Positions 26,992 through 37,715 of a DNA stretch of 64,000 nucleotides are shown here, one piece after another (position 1 is the first letter of the stretch; each line of letters starts with the position of its first letter). The translations under genes were made by a program, and so were the position numbers. The notes beneath the pieces are model-generated. The model did not search any database and had not been told where the DNA came from. It saw nothing but the letters and a program-made list of their open reading frames with translations. The DNA is from Gymnogyps californianus (Eukaryota; Chordata; Aves; Accipitriformes; Cathartidae), in assembly GCF_018139145.2 (NCBI RefSeq), contig NC_059482.1, forward strand, positions 3,980,294 to 4,044,293, read 5' to 3'.

Positions 26992-28734
26992 GTAAGCAGA
27001 GAGGTGGGCCCGCTGTGCCTCCCCGCCCCGGAGCAGGGGTCTGTCGCCTCACGCCCATCGCCGGGATGGGGAGGGGGGGACGCCAGGGCTGTTGCCAGCC
27101 GGGTGGGGAGGGATGGGTTAAGCATACCAGGAAATAAACGGGCAAAACGGCAAACCGCGAAGCCTTTTGCCCGGCCGTGTACCGATCCCGCCTTGGCGCC
27201 GGTGCGGGGAAGAGCGGCGTGTCAGCGCCGGGCCTCGGCCCCGCTGCTGGGCTGCTGCCGAGGACAGCCCCGCCAGGCGGGCGTGCCGGCCCTGTCACGG
27301 CGGGAACCTCCCCCGGCTTGTGCTTCCCCGGGCTGAGGGAGAGGGGTCAAGGACCCCCTTTCTCCCGCGGTTCGCTGCTTAAATTAATAATGTCTTCACG
27401 GTTTGTCTTCCAGGTTACAGTCGTTTCCATTGACCCTTTGGTGTTTACCCCACGATCGACATCTTCCTCACAGGCAAACAAGGCTTTCGGTCCTGTGCTG
27501 TTCAGTGAAGGTAAAGAAGCCCAACCCAGCCTCTTATGTACAGTTGTTTATCAAAGTCAGCATCAGTTAACGACAGAAAGATTGGATTAGGCTAAACAAA
27601 GAGTCCTTCTGAGGCCACTGAAGGGCTGTGTGACAGGCTTGTCTGCAAAAAGAGATTTCCGTGGAACTGGGAATTCCAAACCAAAAGTGAGGTGCCAGAA
27701 AGGACGTGGAATTTGTGGGAAAAAAAACACGAAAGGATGTTTTATTCCGCTTCTCATCTTCTTTATATTGTCACCCCAGGAGTGTGTCTGCCCCAGATAG
27801 ATGGGAAGGCTGTTTACAGTGGTGACTGTCATTGCGGTCATGGTGGAATTTGGGATTTCAGGCCCTACTGTGGCACTGTTAGGTCCGTGCCGTGCTGCTC
27901 CAGGGAGAAAGCCAGAGCATGTGGCCCAGACAACACTAAAAAATTAGACTCCGTAATGCAGGTGAATCCTGAGACAGTGAGAGAAATCATAGTTGTACCA
28001 TTAAATGTGTAAAACAAACGAACAAAAAACCCCCAAACCTCCCCCCGTGCACCGCCAACATTAATTCTGTGCATACCAGCTCTCAACAGTTTATTGACTT
28101 CATATGAAGCTGTGTGGTTTTGATGGGTCTTGAGTCATCTTCCTAAATGTTTTTGTTACTGTGTTTCTTGGCAACTTTTGGAATGATTTTTGTATTGCGT
28201 CCTTAGAAAAAAAATTCTCATGCCATCTTCAGAGACTTTACAGTGATGGTGTTTTAGTGCCACATACTATTGGCAGACTGAGCGTCAGTCCATTAATGCA
28301 TCAGAAAGATGTAGCATAATCTGTCATAAATAATCCATAATCAGGCTATTCCCTTCATGTTACTGATGTATTCCAGCTGACAGACTCGTGGTCACTTTGT
28401 ACAAGCTAATTTAGTCATCATATTGGTTTTTCCATTTGATAAGACTTGAATGAGGTTTGAATTGGTAGACAAGGTGGTTTTAGCAAAGAGCTGGCAGATT
28501 GTCATTTTTTAAAGTACAGTTACTGTTCACGAATGTTCTTCAAGTTCATTAGGTCTCAGTGAATACAGAGACTAAACAGTTTTAGTAGTTTCCTAGAAGG
28601 CTAGTAATTTGCTTTTCTTGTAAAACTTGCACTGGTATGTTAGTCTGTTTGATATGTCTTTCATGGCCATTGTGATATCTTTCTGTGTTTACTGGGGTTT
28701 TTTTATTCCTTTTCCTTTGCTTCAGGTTGAAAAG

Positions 28735-28902
28735 ATGGGTAATGCAGAAAGCAATGCCTATCAGAATCACCTTTCCAGATTTCTTCCTGAGGAGCAGTCT
28801 GACATTGATGGAATATTTGATACCTTATCAGGATCGAGTGGGTCAGCTGGAGCAAAAAATGGCAAAGCTACAAAGAAAACTGTGACTCTGGCAGCACTAC
28901 AG
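28735..28902 (+). CDS. MEAK7: MEAK7 coding exon 1 (residues 1-56)
   Basis: The exon begins at 28,726 after the acceptor TGCTTCAG, and the ATG follows 9 nt later. It encodes MGNAES...TLAALQ and ends in phase 0. The donor is CAG|GCAAGA, a GC donor. No GT donor nearby preserves the conserved LxALQ end of this exon. The stop codon reached on read-through (after ...IIPERN) marks the intron-retained frame. Confidence 0.93.
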
Positions 28903-31900
28903 GCAAGACAATCTATTATTCATATATATCTGGGATGTAGTGTGTTGAACATAATTCCAGAAAGAAACTAAAGATGTGGCAATAGTTACTTTTTATGGAT
29001 TGCTCATCTCAATTTAATACTTAATGTTTTGGGGCAGGATGGATATTTAACTTTTTCTTACAGTTTAACATGAGTAGTGACTTTCAGGTTTGTATTTATC
29101 TCTTGAATTGCACTGTTGGGTCAATTTGCAGCCTTCCTGATTCTGAAGTAAGTGGAGATGTATGAAAATATTTTTACAGAAACCTGAAAAATGGGAGGAA
29201 TATTCCCCCCGGAGTCTATAGTGTGTGATTATTTACAGATTTTCTTAGGAAGCTGTCACAAAGTCTGTTTCTATTTGGTTATATCTTTCTCCCTCAATTG
29301 CATCACCGTCTCTAATCTTTTCACTTGCATTAAAAGGAGAGAATTCAATTTTGCTTGATTAAACTGTGGCTCCCTGTTTTAGGTAATTAACATACATTAT
29401 GCTTTCTGATTAACTTTGCATTCATTTTCTCATCAAGAAAGGAGAGGAAAATGATTCGTTGCAATACTTGATAACTTCAGTTAGGCAGGAACCAAGTGGC
29501 CAAATGAATGTAGTATTAAAAGTGCATTTTTATATATGTTACGCAGTTAATGGAATCAAATTAAAACTCAGCGAAAGCAGCAGGTTATTTTAAGGTATTT
29601 AGCAATGCATCTGCATACAGACCAGCTTTAGCATTCCTCCAGCCTGGCTGTTTATGAGCTATCACCAGTTTGGAAACGGTGTTACTGCTGCCCAGCTTTT
29701 CAGCCCTAATACGTCCAAGAACCTGGTCCTTGGTGTCTGTTACCTGATTGGGACCTGGAAGAAGTTCTCCTTCTAGCTTTGCCCCTAGTTCAATGTGACA
29801 TTTGGTGAACGTTTGTCTTTTCCCTTCCTGCCTTTTTGTTTGCCAACTTAAATTAAAATCTTTTGAAAGACTGCCCGTAGGTGCCTAATTCCTTAGTGCA
29901 GGGGCTATTGCAACGGCGTGCCTGCCTCATACATGTCTATGCTCATGCCTGAGCTAGATTGATAAATGGCAGATTTGATCTAGCAACAGTCTGGTAACAT
30001 TGACGAGGGCCCAAGCATAACCTTATGTACTCTGCTTAGGCTCAGTGCTTTACTAGAGGGAAACTACGTGGCTTCTGGACCAGAGCAGGCTGCACTGCAT
30101 AGCTTGGAAAGCAGGTAGAGCAGGTATCTCTAGATACTTTGTTAAAGCCATTTAAGACAAGGATTCTAAACTGTCAGAGGTGTGAGTTAGTTAGATATTT
30201 CTTAAAGATTCCCTTTTTACAGTCCTCCTTTTTCGCACCCCAGCTCTACGCATTGGAATAGCTATAAGCATAACAAAACAGTGCAACAAAGTTAGCGGTG
30301 GGTGGGAAAGGGTAGGGGGTAGGTAGGTAATACTGCAGTGTGAAGTAAAAAGCCCTTGAATATAGTGTTTTTAATTATGTTCCCTGCTGCTTGTCTCACT
30401 TCAGGCTTATGTAGGACTTTTAGAAAGCCTCTTAAAGACAGCTGTACCCGCTGTGACCGTCCCTCCCTCAATATGAAGCACTCTAATGTGCAAGATTGTG
30501 GCTGCTAATTCTGCTTCTACTGAAATCAATGGGAGTTTTACCACTGACGTCAACAAAAGCAGGGTAGAGCTTGGCGTATTGGATCTCGCCCTATATGCAC
30601 AGCAACAGCCATTGACATCAAACAGGAATGGCCCTGGTGGCTTTGATAGGAGTGGTATTGAGCCAGCAATAGATTGGTAATAGCAGCTCTACCGAATAGA
30701 GCTGGAGTGCTTTCACACAGGTGGAGCTCCATTGATTTCAGCATAGTCCCCACTGGGCTACACCCCTGTATATGAGAGTCAAGTCAGGTGTTCAGCATGT
30801 TACGCACAGTGCTTTGCGCAGTGAAGACGCTGTGTAATCATGTCCTAGTGTATGGATGTATTTTAGATGATTTATTTTTAAACCGTGTAATTATCTTGAA
30901 CGCTGTGAAAGTTTCTTGAATCCAGAGTCAGATCTTTCCCACAGTGTTGGAATGTATGATGATGTATGCCAGTTAGATTTCAATTCAAAGGGCCAGTCAG
31001 TCATGCAATTCAGATGAGTAAGTTTTGATTTCGACTGTCTTAACATCAGGGATGCCTTATAAAAATCAGGTGATCTCAGGTTTGTTCCATGCTTGAATTA
31101 GATGTTGCTATGCAGAGGAAAACTTCTCAGAATTTTTTCTGTGTGTGCATGTAGGGTTAAACACATTGCCTGCATTGCCTTGAGGCCAAAAGTGAAATAT
31201 GGAAAAAACTTTACTTTCTCTTTGTTTTTAAGTATCTGTGAGCTCCACTATCAAAAGCAGAGTTAAAACACAATTTTAAATGTTGGACTGGCAGAGTTGG
31301 TTTTTTTTAAGTCCATAGCATTTGTAGAAAAACAGTATCAACTTAAATCACTAAATTGTATTGGAAAGGAGATACTATAAAAATAGAGATTTTTTTTTTC
31401 TCTTGGAAAACCAGTCCTTTGACAAAAGTTTGTTGCTGATAGTGGATACTTGGTATTGAAATCCTTCATTCACAGTGGTATATCTCAGCACAGATTAGCT
31501 GGAATATATTAGTTATTCTTCATTTGTAAAATATGTTCTTTGCTATTTTTCTCGTTGTAGGCATATACGCGGGAGCCATTACCAGAGCAAATGACTGTTC
31601 GGTTATACAACGGAATGAAAAGTATTGACCTGACTGGGAAATCATCTGGGCTAAGCGAACAGATTACGAAGGAGCAGTTTGTAATTTTTATGTCAAACCT
31701 CTTAAAAGGGAATGCAGATGAGAAGATTACCATAATAATGAGAATGATCTCCAAGGCAGAAGGGCCTGTGAAGGGCAAACAAATCCAAGAGGTAAACAGG
31801 CAGTTAAATGTGTGTTGGGGGGACAGTAAGAGAACAGAGATGGGTAGGTAATTTGAAGGTAAACTTTAGAGCACAAGATTCAGAACAGGGATTCCTGACT

Positions 31901-34900
31901 TTTGTATTTTTTTAAACTTTTCACCGCTAACTTGCTGATCTGGGACAAGCAGTGTAGGCAAACCAGGTTATATGGGGTGACCATTTCAGCTGTGGGCTTT
32001 TCCATGCTGACTTGCCTGCTTTGAGAACCAGGATCTGGTTTTTGCGAAGCACAGTGACTGTTTTGTCTGATGGTTCACAGGCTCAGTGTGCAGAGACTGG
32101 CTATGTTTAAGAGCCAGCAAGGGTTGTGGTGTGGCTGGTGCTTCTGGGAACTGAGCAAAATGCTTTCTAGAGCTTTAGTTGCAGGATAGATGTGTGAATC
32201 AAATACGTAGCTTGCAAGGTGGAAGAGTGGGATCTCACAAAACAGTAATTCTCTAGCAGCTCCTACCACTGCAACGTTTGGACCTCCCCTCCCTCTTTCA
32301 TGCCGTATTTTATGGACGTGCTTTGTGAAGTAACATTTACAAAATGTCTTGAAAAAGGATACTTTTCAAGACCTATGACACTGAAATAGCACTTCTGTTA
32401 TTTCTGACTCGTCATGAGAAGAGATGTTTCTGCCATTGGGATTACAGCATCAGTACTACTTGACTTTATTTTTAGAAAGTCCTTTGAAACTCTTGGCAAT
32501 TTTATTTAAGAAATCCCCAAATGATGATGTTTTAACCTTTTAAGTTCACAGAGGATCTGATCATGTCTGTAGTCCATGTACTGAGCTACAGGAAGGAACT
32601 GAAAGGTTGGAATTTGGAGAATACTAGGGATTCTACAAGTGGAGTAAAGGCTCTGGCTTCTCAGCTGCTGTCAGAATTGAAGCTTGCAGGTAAGCAGCAC
32701 TGATGTAGTATATCCCAGAATGGCACAGAGCTCATGTAATCACTGATCTCACAAGAATTTTTCTCTTCAGGTCACATATTTGAATTTAAATGGTGAGACC
32801 AGTATTTCAAACCTAGTGCTTTGCGAACGACTTGGGAATTTTATTTATTTTACCTTACCATCTTTCTCCCCTAAATTCAGGAGAGCTTTGATTTGAAGTC
32901 CCAGTTTAAGTGGACATGCAAAACTATTTGTCATGGAACATGTCTGTTTTAGAAATACCTGACTTGCAGGTAACAGGCATTTAGATGCATGTGCATATAT
33001 TTACAACTCTATGTCCTTTTACAAAGCATAGGTTTATCTTTGCACTGTTGTAATAATAGAATTTGCTGTCTTGCAAACAACATCTCATAAGTTGTAACTG
33101 GGAGTCCATGTTTCTTAATCATGACAGCCCAACCAATGGATGTCACAGGCAAATGTTTCTCAGTTCTGTGGATGCATCTGCTTAATGTAGTTGACACTTT
33201 ACTGTTGCTGGCTCTTTTCATATGTGGTTTCATGTCCATTAAAATAATGGAATATTGTGTTTACACTTAAAAATCAACTGATTATTTTCCAGACTAGGCG
33301 ACTTACTGCTGTTCCTATGTGTCTTACTATGTAGATGGGACAAAATCTGTGGGGCCTCAGCTGATGGAGACAAATTTTCATCAAAGTGTCATTGAGGATT
33401 GGGTGTACCGAGTTCCACAGATCTCAATTTTCCTCAGTGTTATCATCAGGCAAGGCCTCCATGTTCTGCATTCTCTCCCAGACCAAACCAAAGATATACT
33501 CAACCTGGTTCCAGGCTGCAAAGGCATCAAAGGAAGAGGACTCGTCAGTCTCTTTGACATCCCATCCATCATGTACATCAACTCCCATCTACCTGCAGAG
33601 CTACAGCACAAGTGGCAGCTTTTATTTTCTTCGAGGCTTCATGGAGAAAGCTTTTCACAGTTATGTGGGCATATAGTGAACAAAGGTCCTTGCATAGTGA
33701 TCTTAAAGGACTTAGACGGTTATATCTTTGGTGGGTTTGCATCTCATTCCTGGGAGGTGAAGCCACAGTTTCAAGGTAAAACTCACTTTTCTTTTTCTAG
33801 TATCTCATGGCTCTGGTAAACATTGCCTGTTCTGTACAGGTACAAGAATCCTGTCTGCTTAATGGATACTGTCATTTTACTTTCGTGACACGCAGTATTT
33901 CTTATACTTCCAACTGTATTTTCCTGTGGCAAAAATAACACTAATTTTTGAAAAATATAAAATACATGCTAAGTTATTCCTGCTTTGTACCCAGTCAGGC
34001 ATATTACTGATTAATGTTTATAGTTTGTCTGTTATTTGATAAGTCTTTTAAAATTGCAGGACTTATTGATCATGGAACAAGTTTTCTTTTCAGTGAAATC
34101 TATCAACCCCTGTAGCCGCATAGGTTGAAAATGAAATGAAAATGAAGGAAAAACAGCACAGACGATGAATTAGAGTTTAAGTAAGATGTCCAGCAGATGG
34201 CAATCTTCCATCTCAGAACAGCTGAGCCAAACACCAGGTTAAGCCTCTTGTTGCCATTTGTGCGCTGTCTGTCTTTGTTTGCCTTTTAAAATCCAGCAGC
34301 AAAAGGGTCCTTTGGGCAAGCTGAACTTTTTGTTCCCTTGAAACCTCTGAGGAGAAGAGAGGGGTTTTTTGTAACTCTTTGGAAAGAACTTTTGTGATGG
34401 CTTTCTGAAAAAATATTATGGACTCTGGATAATCTGTCCTTCTGGGAATCCTCACTTTTGCTACATTAAAAACTCAATTCCTATACTGAATTAGTATTTG
34501 ATAATTACCACTTCAGTCAGTTAATATAATGTTATGTTACATTGATTACACAGCACTTCCCTTGTATTTTTTCCTGATAGAATAACACATGTAGACAATC
34601 ACATCACAGGTCCCTCTGAATACCAAACCGGGCATAATGAAAATTGTACCTAAATCATTGACCCTAAACTGATCTATATATCAATATAGTCAGAACTAAG
34701 GGTGTCTGCCTTCCTATCAGTTTGTACAGGTCTAGCAGTTGGCCAGTTTTAGAGGATACGATGCAAGCCTGTGATGATAGGTGTAACGTTACATAGTAAT
34801 GTAACCTACTAGTCATGCCTCTGACTCTGCCTTCGGTCACAGCCATATAATCACATTGATTTCTGTGACCCTGCACAGAGCTAACTGAGAATAAACAATA

Positions 34901-37715
34901 GGTCTAGATCTTGATGGGAGATAGGTATTGGCTTTCTGAGATGGCAGCTGCTGTCTTTGATTTATTCAACTGCACTTCTTCAATATTTTTTTCCTATCCT
35001 ATTTGTAGGCAAGTTATTGCTTGGGCAATTGTCTGACCTCAGATGCTTTTCTGTTTACAGGTGACAACAGATGCTTTCTGTTTTCTGTTTTCCCCTCTCT
35101 TGCTGTATATACATACACAGGGTATAATGACCACTACATGTATTTGAACCATGGCCAACAAACAATGCCAAATGGACTTGTAAGTATTAAGAAATGACAA
35201 TTTGGCAATTGGATTCGTGACTGGTGTTCGGAACTGTTTCGTGTTTTATGCTTCTGTTACTGTGAGCAGATTTATTTCACTTGTTATTCTCTGAGGAAGT
35301 TTTCATCCCTTCTCTGTGCTATTTGTGCCACACTTTTAGGAGGAGGAGTTTTTTCTTTTTTTGAGTTAAAGCATCAGTGTAAAGTGTGAACTATGAATAA
35401 CAGTGGAGAACTGCTTACAGTACTGATAGAGTCTATACTTTTCTTTACAGTTGACATGTATATTGAAGTACTGAATCAACTAAGATGGAATTTATTTGTG
35501 TCTGACCCAAGTAGGTGGGCTTTACATAGGTTAGATTTATGGAGGTTCTGGGAGGAAATCTTTTTGCCAAGTTTGGTTATCACGGAAGGCCTTCTAGCAG
35601 TCCTCCCTGTTGTCTGGAAGAATTGACTGCATGTATCCACATCACTGAAGCAGCACAAGCTAGCTGATCTGTGTAACTGAGGATCCTTCCACTAGCTGTT
35701 CTCACTGCCATACTAACTGCTTTTTAAATTATGGAAGGCTGAGAAAGCCCAACAGAATTAGAGTACAAGAGTTGCATGTAGGCTGCTGCTGTTATGAATT
35801 GCAGTGGCAGAAGCTCCTTTTACTCAAGTCCGCAAATGAGCTCTCCAGATGCAGAGGAGTTTCTACAGAGCTACAACACATTGCCTGTTTTGAAAAGTGC
35901 CTTACAATTTTGTGGCGTTTTGTGCCCATAACTTTGGGAATTGCAGCAGTCTGGAGTAAATTTGCTCTAAAGAAAGCAAACAACATCAAATTACATTATT
36001 TAGTTCTGTAGATACTTTTCTAAACGGAGAAGAGGCAGCAAAACCGAGCACTTTCACCCTGTTTCAAATGGAACTGTTAGTCAATAAACAAAAGCCAGTG
36101 AGCTAAATTTCTGGCACAAGATGCAGCTGAAGTGCTTGCCAATACTGGTATTCGTAAAGCATAGAGGGAGGGCAGTATCACTCAGGTAAATTCTTGTTTG
36201 TCTTCAGGAATACTGGATTTTGGTACAGAAGCCCAGGTTCAGTCAGAATACCCTTTTTCACCTACCCATAGAAGTGTGGCATAAATACTGAAAATAGCAA
36301 TTTATGTTTCATAACTTGCCCAGTCAGTTTTACATGTGCAGCAAGTGTTTAGTGTGCTGCTTTGGTTCACAGGGTATGGGTGGACAACATGGTTACTTCG
36401 GACTCTGGATAGACAGTGACTATGGGAAGGGACACAGTAAAGCTAAACCTCGATGCACCACCTACAACAGTCCCCAGCTGTCAGCTAAAGAGGATTTTAC
36501 ACTGGATGCCATGGAAGTTTGGGCAGTGGGAGACCTTCCTGAAAGTGCAGGGGTAGGTGAACAAAATTGAAACCTGTGAAATTGTGTCCTGATTGGAACG
36601 GGAGATGCAAATGCAAAACTTGCAGTTTTCTGATTAAACACTGTCTCTCCATTGTAATGAATAATGTTTTCTTTAACTGGCCCTGTGATGCCATCTATTT
36701 TGTGGCAAGTAAATGGCAAAACAGTAGTGGAATTATTGAGGGTGCCAACAAGGAATAACATCAGGAGCCATGAAATGATAGAGCCGTACTTTATTCTGAA
36801 TTTCAAAAGGCCTTTCTGATATTGAGGAATGGTCTCCAGAAGGAACCTCCTTGGAGGGGTTCATTAAAACCCAGTATTTGTAAAACAGAAAGAAAGCACT
36901 GGAAGCTCACAAGTAAAGCCTAATCTATAGTTCAGGAAGAGAACCCAAAAGATTTCTTTATCAGTAACTTTAAATTTACTATAGTTTTACAGTAAATTTA
37001 TGTCAATAGATTTATGCTAGTCTTTCTGCACCTGGTTTATTTCTGGGAATGAGTAGGAGACCTCTTTCCAGTCTCCTCTGTCCTTGTAATTTATTCTTTT
37101 ATTAAACTGTCTGGTCTGCACATTTTGGTGGGGTTTTTTTTTTAATTTTTATTTCTTTTCATACTAAATTCATGTGCTCTGTCTGCTCAGAGGACACATA
37201 GCTCTAAATAGAAACAGAACAAATAGTTTATTAAAAATGTTGAATTGTACTTGAATCTCTTCTTTATAAAGAAGTTCACATCTGCACTTCAAACTGAGCT
37301 CAGGTTAACCAGGGTGTTCTGGCTGGCTTGTAACCTGAATAAACTTGAAATAGTTCACTGTCATCTTAGGAAAAGTTTATGACTATTTTGTGTAACTGCA
37401 GCAATAAAAATTATTTGATGTATCCCAGTGAATCTTAAATGCCTTACTTGGAAAGTATGTATGCTTCATTGTGACAAGCTTGCAAACCAGATTACTTGTG
37501 GACTTTTGAGTCTGTTTTCTTGTAGCCTGATATTGATTCATTCATAATGACATTTTAAATTGACTATATTTTGTTTTGTTTTGAAGACAAAAAGTAAGAA
37601 GAGTATCCTGGATGTAGATCCTGAGGCTCAGGCCTTATTAGAAATGACTGGAAAAAGTCGTCAGAGCGAAGGTCTACGAGAACCCATTGAAGAGGATGAT
37701 GATGATGATAACTAA
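28735..37715 (+). CDS. MEAK7: MEAK7 (TLDC1): mTOR-associated TLDc-domain protein, complete coding span
   Basis: Seven coding exons join in phase: 28735-28902, 31561-31791, 32545-32689, 33335-33775, 35061-35179, 36373-36552 and 37587-37715. Together they make 1,413 nt, or 470 aa (human about 456). The start follows a strong context (AAAGATGG) and gives MGNAES, an N-myristoylation motif at Gly2. The N-terminal half is helical with an EF-hand-like region (about 10-180). The TLDc domain spans about residues 263-423, including FGGF at 313-316, the GYNDHYMYLN stretch and MEVWAVGD near 415-422. The tail is acidic (EEDDDDDN). The family acts at lysosomes, in an mTOR/S6K2 signalling branch, and binds the V-ATPase. 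Gene identity rests on strong recalled similarity to the human protein over its whole length. The first coding intron uses a GC donor. The gene is convergent with ATP2C2. Confidence 0.96.
28903..31560 (+). other. MEAK7 GC-AG intron with a palindromic repeat
   Basis: This is the largest MEAK7 coding intron, about 2.66 kb, with a GCAAGA donor and a TTGTAG acceptor. It holds no exon I can recognise. A candidate old transposon with inverted ends lies at 30,521-30,740, and a T-rich run near 31,390. Confidence 0.7.
30521..30740. repeat. possible ancient inverted-repeat (MITE-like) element
   Basis: TGAAATCAATGG at 30,521-30,532 recurs as its reverse complement CCATTGATTTCA at 30,729-30,740. Related CATTGACATCA and CACTGACGTCA words lie between them. 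The ends are about 200 bp apart and face inward, as in short non-autonomous DNA transposons. The motif family resembles old interspersed repeats of reptile and bird genomes. No target-site duplication could be established. Confidence 0.4.
31561..31791 (+). CDS. MEAK7: MEAK7 coding exon 2 (residues 57-133)
   Basis: Acceptor TTGTAG|GCA, donor GAG|GTAAAC, 231 nt, phase 0 at both ends. It encodes AYTREPLPEQ...GKQIQE and includes the conserved LYNGM and MSNLLKGN segments of the N-terminal helical domain. Confidence 0.95.
32545..32689 (+). CDS. MEAK7: MEAK7 coding exon 3 (residues 134-181)
   Basis: Acceptor TTTTAAG|TTC, donor GCAG|GTAAGC, 145 nt, ending in phase 1. It encodes FTEDLIMSVVHVLSYRKELK... 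and closes with LASQLLSELKLA, both close to the human protein. Confidence 0.94.
33335..33775 (+). CDS. MEAK7: MEAK7 coding exon 4 (residues 182-328), start of the TLDc domain
   Basis: Acceptor ATGTAG|ATG completes a GAT codon from the previous exon; donor CAAG|GTAAAA; 441 nt. It encodes the linker VIEDWVYRVP...IFLSVII and the first half of the TLDc domain, with LLFSSRLHGESFSQLCGHI near residues 278-295 and FGGFAS at 313-318. It is the largest coding exon. Confidence 0.95.
35061..35179 (+). CDS. MEAK7: MEAK7 coding exon 5 (residues 329-368), TLDc
   Basis: Acceptor TTTACAG|GTG, donor CTT|GTAAGT, 119 nt. It restores the split glycine codon and ends in phase 0. It encodes DNRCFLFS...TGYNDHYMYLNHGQQ, a hallmark stretch of TLDc proteins. 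Confidence 0.95.
36373..36552 (+). CDS. MEAK7: MEAK7 coding exon 6 (residues 369-428), end of TLDc
   Basis: Acceptor TTCACAG|GGT, donor GGG|GTAGGT, 180 nt, phase 0 at both ends. It encodes GMGGQHGYFGLWID...CTTYNSPQLS and MEVWAVGD, the last strand of the TLDc fold. Confidence 0.95.
37587..37715 (+). CDS. MEAK7: MEAK7 last coding exon (residues 429-470 and stop)
   Basis: Acceptor TTTTGAAG|ACA, stop TAA at 37,713-37,715, 129 nt. It encodes the conserved SILDVDPEAQALLEM and SEGLRE segments, then an acidic end whose five aspartates are written by five consecutive GAT codons. Confidence 0.94.
   Translation, partial: TKSKKSILDVDPEAQALLEMTGKSRQSEGLREPIEEDDDDDN

Larger units (their letters stand above)
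26560..27340 (+). promoter_or_regulatory. CpG island, probable MEAK7 promoter
   Basis: Composition changes abruptly from AT-rich flanks to very GC- and CpG-rich DNA with GC-box-like GGGCGG words (for example near 26,952). No TATA box is evident. It lies 1.4-2.2 kb upstream of the MEAK7 start codon, whose exon carries only 9 nt of untranslated leader after its acceptor. A separate upstream non-coding exon is therefore required, and this island is the obvious place for it. A bidirectional promoter is possible, but I see no minus-strand gene beginning here. Confidence 0.75.

Noticed and set aside
26599..27336. Long open frames (up to 245 codons) on both strands in the CpG island
   Set aside because: They overlap in several frames, are dominated by Pro, Gly, Arg and Ala, and disappear where GC content drops. 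They are explained by stop-codon depletion in GC-rich DNA.
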